DNA from: Enterococcus mundtii
GTDB lineage: Bacteria; Bacillota; Bacilli; Lactobacillales; Enterococcaceae
NCBI RefSeq assembly: GCF_013394305.1
Contig: NZ_AP019810.1
Coordinates: 868,001 to 932,000 of the forward strand
DNA: 64,000 nt
Direction: 5' to 3'
The notes beneath the pieces are model-generated. The model did not search any database, had not been told where the DNA came from, and saw only the letters and a program-made list of their open reading frames with translations. Below, piece after piece: positions 1 to 8,946 of the stretch. The translations under genes were made by a program, and so were the position numbers. Numbering within the stretch: position 1 is the stretch's first letter; every line of letters begins with the position of its first letter.

Positions 1-136
1 TGTTTAACTACATTTACTATATCACTATTACATTCGTTATGCAACCCTTTTCATGGTTTTTATTTTTTCAAAAGGAGAAGAACTTTTAGCATTTTGTAAC
101 ACTGAATCCAATATACATGCGATGAGAGTAACAAAA

Positions 137-300
137 AAGGAGTGGGACATTCGTTCACCTCCCCCACCTATAACCGAATAAACGGCGGGAACAGAAGTAA
201 CCTCTTCGGAAATAAGGGTCTCCCTGAGAAAATATAGAAAACTATTTTCTCAGGGAGACCCTTATTACTTGGAGCTGAACGGCTTTTTCACAACCTCTAA
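137..300. repeat. intergenic repeat, copy A, with long perfect hairpin
   Basis: The left part (about 137-200) is nearly identical to 3973-4040. The right part contains a perfect inverted repeat (about 212-270) with AATAAGGG/CCCTTATT outer arms, followed by GGAGCTGAAC and TCACAACCTCT. The same flanks, with a different stem sequence, recur at 14029-14157. No coding potential seen; it may work as a bidirectional terminator. The rest of 1-420 holds no gene I can support. Confidence 0.7.
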
Positions 301-340
301 TAAACGGTGATCGAAAAACTGATTTTCATCACTAAGCTAA

Positions 341-377
341 AAAATTGTAAAATATGAGAAGCTATTTTTCAATTTTC
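341..377 (-). terminator. terminator downstream of sortase
   Basis: On the minus strand AAAATTG and CAATTTT arms close a hairpin followed by TTTT, just past the sortase stop. It lies in a degenerate tail of the intergenic repeat (CACAACCTCTT at about 406-417). Confidence 0.5.
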
Positions 378-419
378 TATCTTACTGCTCAGATCAAAAC
401 GTTTTTCTCACAACCTCTT

Positions 420-1133
420 CTAAAACGTTCTCGTTGGCATGTCAAAGGCGTTTTTCATTTCTTGGGTGGCTTCTTTCATTGGTGTGATACTTTCGAGTTC
501 TCCTTGGACGACTAGGCGTGTAATGGCATCCATATCACCACAAGTGATCAAGGTGATCAATTCTTTTCCTTCTTCGATGTTCAATAATTCTGTTGCTGAA
601 GGGTCGACTTTTTCTTTGAATGTCGCTTTATACGTGTAGACGTTTTCCAAATCGACGATATAGATTTTATCCCCTAAGTTTAGATTTTCTAATGGAGTAA
701 AAAGTAATTCCGGATTGTTGGCACGATGACTTGCTAAGGCATAGTTGCCTTTCCCCATTTCTTGATTTGGGTCTAACGTTCCGGCACCGTACAATAAGTT
801 TGCATTATCTAACCCTCTAAAAATCGGCAAATTGATCGAGACGGATGGGACGGCGATACTTCCAATGACTGGTAGATCTGGTCGATTCAATTGGGCTCTT
901 AACACCGCTTCTGAACTCATTGATTCAACTGAATCAAAGTCAAAGTTTGCCTCTTTTTGATTATTTTTGACAATATCATCACGAGTCACATTAGAGATAG
1001 CGTACGCATCTCCTGTATTTTTAACAAAAAAATCTTTGATCTGTTCATTAAAGATCAAGGCTAATCCTACTAATAATAGTAGAAACAATAGGAAATTGAC
1101 CAGCCACTTTTTGACTCTTCCTTTTTTTTTCAT
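420..1133 (-). CDS. srtA: class A-type sortase
   Basis: Membrane-anchored transpeptidase that joins LPXTG surface proteins to the cell wall. One N-terminal membrane segment follows a basic start (MKKKGRVKKW). The catalytic set is visible: His in LASHRANN, Cys in TLITCGD and a downstream Arg (ITRLVVQGEL). I chose the ATG at 1133 over a GTG 18 nt upstream because an AAGGTGG ribosome site sits in front of the ATG; this gives 237 aa, normal for the family. It follows the MazG-like gene by 28 nt, probably in one transcript. Whether it is the housekeeping SrtA or a dedicated enzyme cannot be settled here. Confidence 0.85.
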   Translation of the reverse strand: MKKKGRVKKWLVNFLLFLLLLVGLALIFNEQIKDFFVKNTGDAYAISNVTRDDIVKNNQKEANFDFDSVESMSSEAVLRAQLNRPDLPVIGSIAVPSVSINLPIFRGLDNANLLYGAGTLDPNQEMGKGNYALASHRANNPELLFTPLENLNLGDKIYIVDLENVYTYKATFKEKVDPSATELLNIEEGKELITLITCGDMDAITRLVVQGELESITPMKEATQEMKNAFDMPTRTF

Positions 1134-1161
1134 GTATCTTCCACCTTCCACGCTTATCTTC

Positions 1162-1494
1162 CTATGATAATTCTGTATATTTTTCTTTGTTGTTTTTACT
1201 TTTTTCTACTGGGTATTTCTGATTGTTTTTTTCTAATTTTTCTTCAATGATCGTATCGATATCTAAATTTAGATTGTCGGCCATCATATAAGAGTATATC
1301 AACACATCTGCTAGTTCTTCTTTGATTCGTTCAAGCTGAGTGGTTGTCACTTCTTCTGGTTGCTTCCATTGGAATAACTCTAATAATTCTGAGGCTTCTA
1401 AAGAAATCGAAATTGCTAAATCTTTTTCATTATGAAATTGCCGCCAATTGCGATCATCTCTAAATTGATTGATTTTTTCCATGCTTTTTTCCAT
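1162..1494 (-). CDS. MazG-like nucleotide pyrophosphohydrolase
   Basis: A 110-aa all-alpha NTP pyrophosphatase of the MazG/RS21-C6 type, which hydrolyses (d)NTPs to monophosphates, possibly for house-cleaning. The metal-binding acidic motifs EASELLELFQW and EELADVLIYSY are intact, as is the C-terminal KYPVEKSK element common in this group. Start ATG at 1494 is preceded by AGGAGAAG. It is the first gene of a short operon with the downstream sortase. Exact substrate unknown. Confidence 0.8.
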   Translation of the reverse strand: MEKSMEKINQFRDDRNWRQFHNEKDLAISISLEASELLELFQWKQPEEVTTTQLERIKEELADVLIYSYMMADNLNLDIDTIIEEKLEKNNQKYPVEKSKNNKEKYTELS

Positions 1495-1699
1495 TGATCT
1501 TCTCCTAATTTTAAATCAAGTTACATTAATCATACCATGTTTAACGAAAAAATAGTTTAGACTTATTTTAATAATCTGTTCTATTTTTCAGAAAAAAGAA
1601 ATATCTTATCGCCGGTTTTAAATCAAAGAAAAGGTTCATTTACGTCTCATCCACGCTAAGTTCACCGTTTGGATTGGTTGGTCGGTGCTTTATGTAAAA

Positions 1700-1760
1700 C
1701 TGGGGCTGTGACATTCGTCTTCTCCAACTTAGAACAAACGCTTCTGTCACAGCCTCAATT
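1700..1760 (-). terminator. terminator, probably bidirectional
   Basis: GGCTGTGACA (1704-1713) pairs with TGTCACAGCC (1745-1754). The minus-strand reading ends the MFS transcript and finishes in CCAGTTTTAC. The arms resemble the GTGACATTCG / TCACAACCTC ends of the intergenic repeat family. Confidence 0.6.
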
Positions 1761-1795
1761 TAATCATATGTTAGAATATCACTTTGATCCATTTA

Positions 1796-2989
1796 CTATT
1801 GTTGTAAACTTGTTTTCAGATCTCTTACGCCTGATAAAGTCATCAAGACGAGTAAACTGATTAAATAAATTCCACTCAGAAATAGAATAACAGCCGTCAA
1901 ACTATAATGGTCCATTAGAAAGCCGATCACGATCGATGAAAAACCACCTACTGCTCGTCCTAGGTTCATGATAAAGTTATTCGCCGTGGCACGGATCTCT
2001 GTTGGATACAAACTACTGATGATCGCTCCATAACCACCATACATTCCGTTGATGAAGTAACCTACGACTACTGCTGCAGCAACTAAACTCCATTGACTGT
2101 GTGCAAGTACGAGTAAAAAGACAGACAAAGAGGAGCAAATCAGAAACAAACCAAATGCGAGGGTTGGACCAACTTTATCCATGATGATCCCAAACGTCAT
2201 CATCCCTAATGACATCCCCAAAATCGTGCTGATCATCCATAAAGAGGAACCCGATACTGATAGACCTAATTGTGCTTGCATGATTGAAGGCAACCAATTC
2301 ATCAAGCCGAAATAACCAGCAATCTGTACAGTAACCATCAGACTAAGACCTGTCGTTTGCCATGCCATGTGTTTCGTTTGGAACAAATGACTAAGCTTTG
2401 TCTTTTTCCCAGTTTCTTTTGTTTCTTCAAATGCCTCTGGTTCTTTTAGCCCTCTTCGAATAAACAAAACCATCAAGACCGGCAAGACACCGATGACATA
2501 AAGCATTTTCCAGCCAAACAAAGGAATGATCACTGCTGCTAAGATGGCGGCCAAAGCTGCACCAACTTGTGCGCCGATTGCAGCGACAGAAGATGCACGA
2601 CCAATTTGTTTCTTTGAAAAGCTTTCAGAAATCAAAGACATACATGCGCCGTATTCCCCGCCAGCGCCGATTCCTGCGATAAAACGAAACAGATAAACAA
2701 GATAAATATTCGAAGCAAAATACATGAGTAAAGAAGCAATCGAGAATAAAATGACGGTTTGCGAAAATACTTTGACTCGCCCATATTTATCCGCCATCAA
2801 TCCAAAAAAAATACCTCCAACGAGCATCCCTAAATTAGTGATCGTTGCAATCAACCCTGCTTGCGTTCCACTAATATTAAAAGTTGCGATCATTGAAGAT
2901 AATGAAAAAGCTAAAAACATAATATCCATATTTTCTAAAGCAATACCCGCCGATGTTGATAATAATACCTTTCGTTGATACTTCGTCAT
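1796..2989 (-). CDS. MFS transporter, sugar/organic acid type
   Basis: A 397-aa protein with about 12 hydrophobic segments. The major-facilitator signature GLMADKYGRVKV lies between segments 2 and 3 and RFIAGIGAGGEYG around segment 4, the pattern of the metabolite:H+ symporter branch. Start ATG at 2989 follows GGGGAAG. It is divergent from nanE across a 240-bp intergenic region, so uptake of an amino sugar such as N-acetylmannosamine or sialic acid is a reasonable guess from context only. No substrate motif is recognisable. Confidence 0.7.
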   Translation of the reverse strand: MTKYQRKVLLSTSAGIALENMDIMFLAFSLSSMIATFNISGTQAGLIATITNLGMLVGGIFFGLMADKYGRVKVFSQTVILFSIASLLMYFASNIYLVYLFRFIAGIGAGGEYGACMSLISESFSKKQIGRASSVAAIGAQVGAALAAILAAVIIPLFGWKMLYVIGVLPVLMVLFIRRGLKEPEAFEETKETGKKTKLSHLFQTKHMAWQTTGLSLMVTVQIAGYFGLMNWLPSIMQAQLGLSVSGSSLWMISTILGMSLGMMTFGIIMDKVGPTLAFGLFLICSSLSVFLLVLAHSQWSLVAAAVVVGYFINGMYGGYGAIISSLYPTEIRATANNFIMNLGRAVGGFSSIVIGFLMDHYSLTAVILFLSGIYLISLLVLMTLSGVRDLKTSLQQ

Positions 2990-3229
2990 TTTTCTTCCCC
3001 TTTTCTTTAAATCACCCTAAATTGTTAAAATCATATCCAAAATCCAAGAAAAAATCAAGAACTTTTTCAGTATATGCGAAAAAATTTTGATCCTTCTTTT
3101 GTAAACGAATGATTTTTCCAATGGAAGGTGCTGTGAATAAAGCCCTTTCTCTTTACACGCATGAAAGCGGATGCTATATTTCTTGGTAGAAATTGCTTAC
3201 TATTGTTTTCAGATTGGAGTTTTTGACAA

Positions 3230-3919
3230 ATGGACAAACAAGAATTTTTAGAACAAATCAGTCATGGATTGATCGTTTCTTGCCAAGCATTACCTGGCGA
3301 AGTTTTTTATTCAGAAGAAGGTGGCTTGATGCCTTATTTTGCACTAGCTGCAAAGAAAGCTGGCGCAGTCGGTATTCGGGCAAATTCAGTCAGAGATATT
3401 TTAGAGATCAAAGAGAAAGTTGATTTACCGATGATCGGTATCATCAAACGGGACTATCCACCTGAAAAACCGTTTATCACTGCAACGATGAAAGAAGTGG
3501 ATGAATTAGTCGCCACTGGCGTAGAAGTGATTGCACTTGATTGTACCCTGCGTAAACGACACGATGGCTTATCGATCAACGCATTCATTGAACAAATCAA
3601 AACGAAATATCCTCATCAATTATTCATGGCAGATATTGCGACCTTTGAAGAAGGAATCAATGCTTATAAAGCCGGGATCGATTTTGTCGGGACGACATTA
3701 AGCGGCTATACCGAAGAAAGTGAAGAAACAGAAGGGCCTGATGTGCAGTTGATCAAACGCCTTCTTGAAGCAGATGTGTGCGTGATTGCAGAAGGAAAGA
3801 TCCACACGCCCCAACAAGCCAAGGAAATCCAAGCGTTAGGTGTAGCTGGTATCGTGGTTGGGGGCGCCATTACCCGCCCACAAGAGATCACGCAACGATT
3901 TGTTGCTGCGTTAGATTGA
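3230..3919 (+). CDS. nanE: N-acetylmannosamine-6-phosphate 2-epimerase
   Basis: Converts ManNAc-6-P to GlcNAc-6-P in sialic acid/amino sugar catabolism, in the cytoplasm. The TIM-barrel protein (229 aa, normal length) shows [16 protein letters not shown] at the N-terminus, the catalytic-lysine region [18 protein letters not shown], and the phosphate loop [10 protein letters not shown] near the C-terminus. Start ATG at 3230 is preceded by GGAG. No nanA/nanK is adjacent, so its substrate may come from elsewhere or from the divergent transporter. Confidence 0.92.
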   Translation: MDKQEFLEQISHGLIVSCQALPGEVFYSEEGGLMPYFALAAKKAGAVGIRANSVRDILEIKEKVDLPMIGIIKRDYPPEKPFITATMKEVDELVATGVEVIALDCTLRKRHDGLSINAFIEQIKTKYPHQLFMADIATFEEGINAYKAGIDFVGTTLSGYTEESEETEGPDVQLIKRLLEADVCVIAEGKIHTPQQAKEIQALGVAGIVVGGAITRPQEITQRFVAALD

Positions 3920-3972
3920 CAACACTTGAAAACAAAAAAACCACTGTCTTGAAGTAACGGTTCACACTGATC

Positions 3973-4040
3973 AGGGAATGGGACATTCGTTCACCTCCCC
4001 CACCTATAACCGAATAAACGGCGGGAACAGAAGTACCCTC
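3973..4040. repeat. intergenic repeat, copy B (left part only)
   Basis: About 65 bp are nearly identical to 137-203: GGGACATTCGTTCACC, then ACCTATAACCGAATAAACGG, then GGGAACAGAAGTA. The hairpin part of copies A and C is absent or diverged here. Confidence 0.8.
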
Positions 4041-4119
4041 TTATTATTAAAGTGCCCCTTCTTGAACTCCGTTTATTCCATTCTAGACAGTAATGGCGTA
4101 CTAGATACTTTTTACCTAC

Positions 4120-4180
4120 ACAAAAAACGGTCTTTCAACACGTGCAAGGATGATCGCACGAATGGAAAGACCGTCTTTTC
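4120..4180 (-). terminator. terminator of the phosphonate/PHP operon
   Basis: ACGGTCTTTC (4127-4136) pairs with GAAAGACCGT (4165-4174), with an inner CGTGC/GCACG pair. The minus-strand side ends in CCGTTTTTTG, the plus side in CGTCTTTTC, so it may serve both converging transcripts. Confidence 0.75.
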
Positions 4181-4223
4181 AGCCAGGGGGCTAAATAAAA
4201 TATAGGATAAAAAAGAAAAAAAT

Positions 4224-5060
4224 TTAGTTGGCTTTCATATGTGCATCGAGTAATAACTCGTCAGGAAATTCACGAACATTAGCCATGGCACACTCACCAA
4301 AATAATCTGGCCCGTTCTTCCCTTTAAAATCAGATCCTCCAAAACAGTGGATATTGAAACGATCAACTAATTCCTGTACTTTTCGTTGATCTTTCAAACT
4401 ATGTTCTGGATGATATTTTTCGATACCATCAATACCAAACGAAGCCAGTTCAGGGATCAACTCGAAACTGTCGAGCTTTCCCGGATGGGCAACGACGGAC
4501 ATCCCGCCGCCGATCTTGATTGCTTGGATCACTTCGTAGACATCGATCATCTCTGCCTCTTCTTGACCAAAATCATTATATTTGAATAATTTACGGTAAA
4601 GATGTCCATCAATCGATGTATCGTATCCTGCTTTGATCAACGCAGACATGATGTGTTGTTTGTAAAGAGCGGTCGCCTGTTTCGCAAACTGTCTTACTTG
4701 CTCTTCTTTGATACGAAATCCTTCAGTTTGGATACGTCTCAACTGACGTAAGGTATTTCTTGTTCGCGCCGCACGCAACGGTTCACATAACTGTTCGATA
4801 TACTGATAATTCAGTAAATTATACCCCAAGATATGTACCTGTTGCCGGCGTTTGAAATCATAAGCGGTCACTTCGATGCCTTCAATAAAATTGATTGGGG
4901 AAGGAGCGAAGACCTGTCTTATGTGAGCTAATCCCGCCGAGGTATCTTGATCTACGACGGACAGGATATTCATGTGATGATTCAATGCTAATTTGAGTAG
5001 TTCTTCTGGTGAACTGCTACCATCTGAAAAGTAACTATGGACATGCAAATCTGCTTTCAC
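4224..5060 (-). CDS. PHP-domain phosphoesterase
   Basis: A 278-aa protein of the PHP superfamily (TrpH-like), metal-dependent phosphoester hydrolases. The N-terminal HVHSYFSDGSSSPEE motif is intact and EGIEVTAYD supplies the metal-ligand Glu. Two sites depart from the usual pattern: VDQDT instead of (T/S)DHDT, and GSDFKG instead of GSDFHG. GTG start at 5060 with GGAG upstream. It is the last gene after a phosphonate-type ABC transporter, and PHP enzymes are known that open cyclic ribose phosphates made by C-P lyase, so a role in phosphonate or phosphate-ester use is an inference from context. Confidence 0.7.
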   Translation of the reverse strand: MKADLHVHSYFSDGSSSPEELLKLALNHHMNILSVVDQDTSAGLAHIRQVFAPSPINFIEGIEVTAYDFKRRQQVHILGYNLLNYQYIEQLCEPLRAARTRNTLRQLRRIQTEGFRIKEEQVRQFAKQATALYKQHIMSALIKAGYDTSIDGHLYRKLFKYNDFGQEEAEMIDVYEVIQAIKIGGGMSVVAHPGKLDSFELIPELASFGIDGIEKYHPEHSLKDQRKVQELVDRFNIHCFGGSDFKGKNGPDYFGECAMANVREFPDELLLDAHMKAN

Positions 5061-5102
5061 TCGACGTTCTCCTCTCCTTTTTTCCAGTCAATTTCATCTC
5101 AA

Positions 5103-5993
5103 TCAAGCGTGAATGATATATTTTTTTCGTAGTCTGATCGCCACGACTTCTAAGATCGCAACTACTGCTAAAATCATATACACTAATACGCCGATCTCAT
5201 GAAAATCAAAATAAAAACTACTTGTCATCGCAAGTTGGAACCCTAAACCACCCGCTCCTGCGGCGGCACCTACGGCAATCGCATTAGTAAAGTTGATCTC
5301 AAAACGAATGAACAACCAAGAAAGCAAAGCGGTCATACAAGAAGGTAAAATTGCTTGGAACACCACCTGCCACCAACTTGCCCCACATGCACGCAATGCT
5401 TCGATCACACCAGAATCGATTTCTTCAATACTCTCAGAAAAGACCTTTGTGAGGTAAGCAATCGTGTGAAAAGACATGCCAATGATTGCCGCATTCGCAC
5501 CCAATCCAATCAAGATCGAGAAAATCATGACCCACAAGATCGTTGGCACCGCACGGATGAAGGACATCACTGTTCGGATCGCGTTTGATGGGCCTGAATG
5601 GCTGATATTTCTTGCTGTAAATAACGCCATCAAGAAGGCTGTCACACCTCCAAGCAATGTGGTGATCACCGCCAAACCTACCGTCATACCTAAAGCTTGG
5701 AGCAATGTCTCAAAAGAAAAACGTCCAGAGAGTCTTGGCTGGAGAAAAATCCGTTGCAAGTCTGTAAAAAATTGTCGCGTCGCATCCAGCAATACAACCT
5801 CGCCATAATCCATCGTGAGTAAGGTGTAGATCGATATACTAGTCAGTAGCGTAAACAAGACCCAAGGGACGATCCGATAGGTTTTCCACACGCGAATACG
5901 GATTTTCTTTTTAGCATTTCGTCTGATTTTTGTCGGTTGGGCTAAGACGGTTTCTGTCACCGCTAATTCAAGTTCACTTTGTCGTTGGACCAT
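5103..5993 (-). CDS. phnE: phosphonate-type ABC transporter permease 2
   Basis: Integral membrane subunit (296 aa) with about six hydrophobic segments. The ABC-permease EAA-type loop ALRACGASWWQVVFQAILP is clear. A longer cytoplasmic N-terminus than its partner precedes the first segment. It starts 1 nt after the upstream permease stop, consistent with translational coupling. Two PhnE-type permeases in one operon are common in Firmicutes. Confidence 0.85.
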   Translation of the reverse strand: MVQRQSELELAVTETVLAQPTKIRRNAKKKIRIRVWKTYRIVPWVLFTLLTSISIYTLLTMDYGEVVLLDATRQFFTDLQRIFLQPRLSGRFSFETLLQALGMTVGLAVITTLLGGVTAFLMALFTARNISHSGPSNAIRTVMSFIRAVPTILWVMIFSILIGLGANAAIIGMSFHTIAYLTKVFSESIEEIDSGVIEALRACGASWWQVVFQAILPSCMTALLSWLFIRFEINFTNAIAVGAAAGAGGLGFQLAMTSSFYFDFHEIGVLVYMILAVVAILEVVAIRLRKKYIIHA

Positions 5994-5994
5994 A

Positions 5995-6792
5995 TCAATG
6001 AATCATCCTCCTAATTTTATTGGACGAAAGTTCCAGTGCGATCACGATGACAACGATCGTCAAGATGACCATTCCTGCCATATCGTAGCGAAATTTCTTA
6101 TAATAGAGGTCAAATAGAAAACCGATCCCCGTTCCGGTCAATATGCCGACCAATGTTGCATCACGGATGTTGTTTTCGATCATGAACAATATCCAACTGA
6201 TCAGCTGACCAAAGACCATCGGTAAGACGCCTTGAAAAATGATCGCAAAGTAAGAAGCACCAGTCGCCGTCATCGCTTCTGTGATACTTCCTGCCACTTC
6301 ATCGATCGTTTCCATAAACGAGCGTGTCAAGTAACCGTACGTTGTAAAGGTGATGGCTAAATAACCAGTAAATTCATTTTGTTTGAAACTCAACAGTAGG
6401 ACCATTGCCCAAACCACGATCGGGATATTTCTAAAAAAACTAGCAAAGACCCGTGCCACTGTTTTTGTTCCCTTATTCAGGCCAGTTGTCTCTGAACCAA
6501 TGATTGCCGTGATCAATGAAAATACTGTGGCAGTCATCGTTGCTGTGATCGACAACAAAACCGTCTCAAGTAATTTAGATAAGATCAATGGCAAGGATTG
6601 GATCGAATTTTCCGTTGGGATAAAATTGGTGAACAACCAGACAAAACTCTGGGGAATCGCCGCAATAGCTGCACCAAATTGAAAGCCAACAAATTGTGAA
6701 AAGGCAACGTACACGACAACAAAGCTAAAGAGTGTCACAAATAAAAACTGCTTCTTTTTACGAAAGAGATCTTGATTCAGTTTTTTATCCAT
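5995..6792 (-). CDS. phnE: phosphonate-type ABC transporter permease 1
   Basis: A 265-aa membrane protein with about six hydrophobic segments and the ABC coupling loop AMTATGASYFAIIFQGVLP. The start ATG at 6792 is preceded by GGGAGG. It lies 11 nt downstream of the ATPase gene and presumably forms a heterodimer with the next permease. Confidence 0.85.
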   Translation of the reverse strand: MDKKLNQDLFRKKKQFLFVTLFSFVVVYVAFSQFVGFQFGAAIAAIPQSFVWLFTNFIPTENSIQSLPLILSKLLETVLLSITATMTATVFSLITAIIGSETTGLNKGTKTVARVFASFFRNIPIVVWAMVLLLSFKQNEFTGYLAITFTTYGYLTRSFMETIDEVAGSITEAMTATGASYFAIIFQGVLPMVFGQLISWILFMIENNIRDATLVGILTGTGIGFLFDLYYKKFRYDMAGMVILTIVVIVIALELSSNKIRRMIH

Positions 6793-6803
6793 CCAAGCCC
6801 TCC

Positions 6804-7556
6804 CTATACTAACAATTCATCAGACTGATAAATCTGATTGATTTGATTTGTTGTCAGTTCATCTGGGTTCCCAGAGAACACGACATTGCCACTGTTTACG
6901 CCAATGATCCGATCGGAATAATCGATCGCAACCTCTACTTGGTGAAGATTCACTAGACAAGCGATATCTAATTCTTTCGTCACTTGCCGTAAGTAATCCA
7001 TAACGACTTTCGAAGATTTGGGGTCTAAAGATGCAATCGGTTCGTCACATAAGATCAACGCAGGACGTTGCATCAACGCTCGAGCAATCCCGACACGTTG
7101 TTTTTGTCCACCACTCAATTCATCACAACGTGTGTAAGCAAACTCTGATAATCCGACTTTTTCTAACAAATCGAAGGCTTCCTGTTTTTCCTCTTCATTG
7201 TAGACACCAATCGAGCCTTTCACGGCAGACTTGTATCCAAGTCTACCGTGAAGGACATTCTCAACAGCTGTGAGGCGACTGACTAAATTATAATGCTGGA
7301 AAATCATACCGATTCTTCTTCTTTTTAAGCGCAAAGACTTCTTCTTTAGACGTTGCATGTCCTCATCTTCAAAGAAGACAGCCCCTTCATTGGCAGAAAT
7401 CAACTGATTGATACAACGTAGAATCGTGGATTTTCCTGCCCCAGATGGTCCGATGATCGAAACAAATTCTCCTTTTTCTAGTTGAAAGGAAATGTCCTTT
7501 AACGCTTGTTTCCCGTTACTATAGGTTTTTGAAATCGAGTCTACTTGTAATAGCAT
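6804..7556 (-). CDS. phnC: phosphonate-type ABC transporter ATPase
   Basis: A 250-aa ABC ATPase that energises uptake. Walker A GPSGAGKST, the Q-loop region MIFQHYNLV, signature LSGGQKQRVGIARAL, Walker B ALILCDEPIASLDP and the switch His (NLHQVE) are all present. RRIGMIFQHYNLVSRLTAVENVLHGRLG is typical of the PhnC group (quoted here in two parts: RRIGMIFQ and LTAVENVLHGRLG). AAAGGACG precedes the start. Substrate could be phosphonate, phosphite or a phosphate ester. Confidence 0.88.
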   Translation of the reverse strand: MLLQVDSISKTYSNGKQALKDISFQLEKGEFVSIIGPSGAGKSTILRCINQLISANEGAVFFEDEDMQRLKKKSLRLKRRRIGMIFQHYNLVSRLTAVENVLHGRLGYKSAVKGSIGVYNEEEKQEAFDLLEKVGLSEFAYTRCDELSGGQKQRVGIARALMQRPALILCDEPIASLDPKSSKVVMDYLRQVTKELDIACLVNLHQVEVAIDYSDRIIGVNSGNVVFSGNPDELTTNQINQIYQSDELLV

Positions 7557-7568
7557 GGCTCGTCCTTT

Positions 7569-8597
7569 CTACTTCGAGCGAAGTGGGTCATAGAAACTAT
7601 CAGTGACTTCTACAAATTGTTCATCGGCTTCTTTCTGATATAGACCCACAGATTCTGAGTCTTTTGGTGAAAAGATCGCTTCATTATTCGTCACTTCTTC
7701 ACTCATCATGGCTTGAGTGATTTTATCGACTGTTTCTTCATCCAGATTATCTTTGTTGACAACAAATGGTCCATTTAACACTGGGATCGAATGGATCACA
7801 CGGACTTTTTCGCCTCTGACTGTATCAAATGGTGCCTCTGCATCAGCTTTTACTTGGTAAACGACACCAGCTTTGTTTTCTTCCCCCTCCACGACATCAA
7901 AATATTGAGCCATGTTCATAAATGCTGCTGCATCCGCATCTCCCTTAAGCAAGTTAACGGCAGAGCCTTGATGGGAACCTCCGAAAAGTACTTTGTTGAA
8001 GAAATCGCCATCGATGATCAATTCATCCGAACTACCAAGTCCAAACTGATCAACGATTGCTTGACTTGGTACTCTAAACCCAGAAGTCGAAGAATTAGAG
8101 ACAAAGGAAAACGCTTTGCCTTCGATCGGTTCCAACGTATAGGCATCACCCTCTTGATACTCCGCTGTATCTTCTTCATTGACGACAATAAAACTGTAAT
8201 AGACGGCATCTTCCAGAGTGCCACTTGCACCCGAATTTGTTAAAATCGCTTGAACATTTTCGTTTTTTCTATTTGCTTCAATATAGCCATCGGGCCCCAT
8301 ATATGCCAAATCTACTTGTCCGTTGGCAATGGATTCGATCACGATATTATAGTCCGTACTTATGACGATTTCGACGTCTCTACCTGTTGCTTCTGATACG
8401 ATCGATTGGATTTCATTTCTTGATTGTTCAAATTCACTTGCTGATTCATTGGGATAAAAAGCAATCTTGATTGGCTCAGAAGAATGTTGACTTTCGCCAT
8501 CCGCTTGAGCATTAGAATTACACCCAGCTAATAAAAATAAACCGGTCATGAAAAACATCGCACTAATAAGTTTCAATCGTCTTTTATTCCAAAACAT
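7569..8597 (-). CDS. phnD: phosphonate-type ABC substrate-binding lipoprotein
   Basis: Extracytoplasmic receptor anchored by lipidation: the signal peptide ends in the lipobox LLAGC. The mature part begins IKIAFYPNES and contains DLAYMGPDGY and VVNKDNLDEET, typical of PhnD/PtxB-type proteins. I place the start at the ATG at 8597 (342 aa), where AGGGAG lies about 10 nt upstream; an ATG 42 nt further upstream has no ribosome site. First gene of the operon phnD-phnC-phnE-phnE-PHP. The 250 bp upstream hold no other gene. Confidence 0.88.
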   Translation of the reverse strand: MFWNKRRLKLISAMFFMTGLFLLAGCNSNAQADGESQHSSEPIKIAFYPNESASEFEQSRNEIQSIVSEATGRDVEIVISTDYNIVIESIANGQVDLAYMGPDGYIEANRKNENVQAILTNSGASGTLEDAVYYSFIVVNEEDTAEYQEGDAYTLEPIEGKAFSFVSNSSTSGFRVPSQAIVDQFGLGSSDELIIDGDFFNKVLFGGSHQGSAVNLLKGDADAAAFMNMAQYFDVVEGEENKAGVVYQVKADAEAPFDTVRGEKVRVIHSIPVLNGPFVVNKDNLDEETVDKITQAMMSEEVTNNEAIFSPKDSESVGLYQKEADEQFVEVTDSFYDPLRSK

Positions 8598-8829
8598 GTG
8601 TGGTAAGCTCCCTTGTTTTTTATTTGGTACATCTTCCATTTTATGGACTCAATGTAAATTTCTAATGGACTTCGCGATAGGAGTAGATGAAGATTGTAAA
8701 TCATTTGTAAAACAAGGGTTCTTTTCTTTGATCAACCAACACCTTGGTACATCTGCGTCTTTTTTTGAAATAAATGAAAACCATAAAAAATCCTCTTAAC
8801 AAATTCATCCAATGTTTACAAAAAAACGC

Positions 8830-8882
8830 AAAAAATAAAGGATGACTCGGTTGATTTGTTTCATCATCGAGTCACCCTTTTC
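8830..8882 (-). terminator. terminator of the lipid kinase gene
   Basis: On the minus strand GGGTGACTCG pairs with CGAGTCATCC (8840-8877), followed by TTTATTTTTTG. Confidence 0.8.
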
Positions 8883-8946
8883 TATTTTTATCTTTCATAT
8901 TCGTGGTTTTAGGTAGTTGGTCTAGTTGATTTTGTTTAATTTGATT

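Noticed and set aside
3150-3175. Possible cre site GCATGAAAGCGGATGCT upstream of nanE
   Set aside because: Three mismatches to the consensus in the 3' half; too weak to list.
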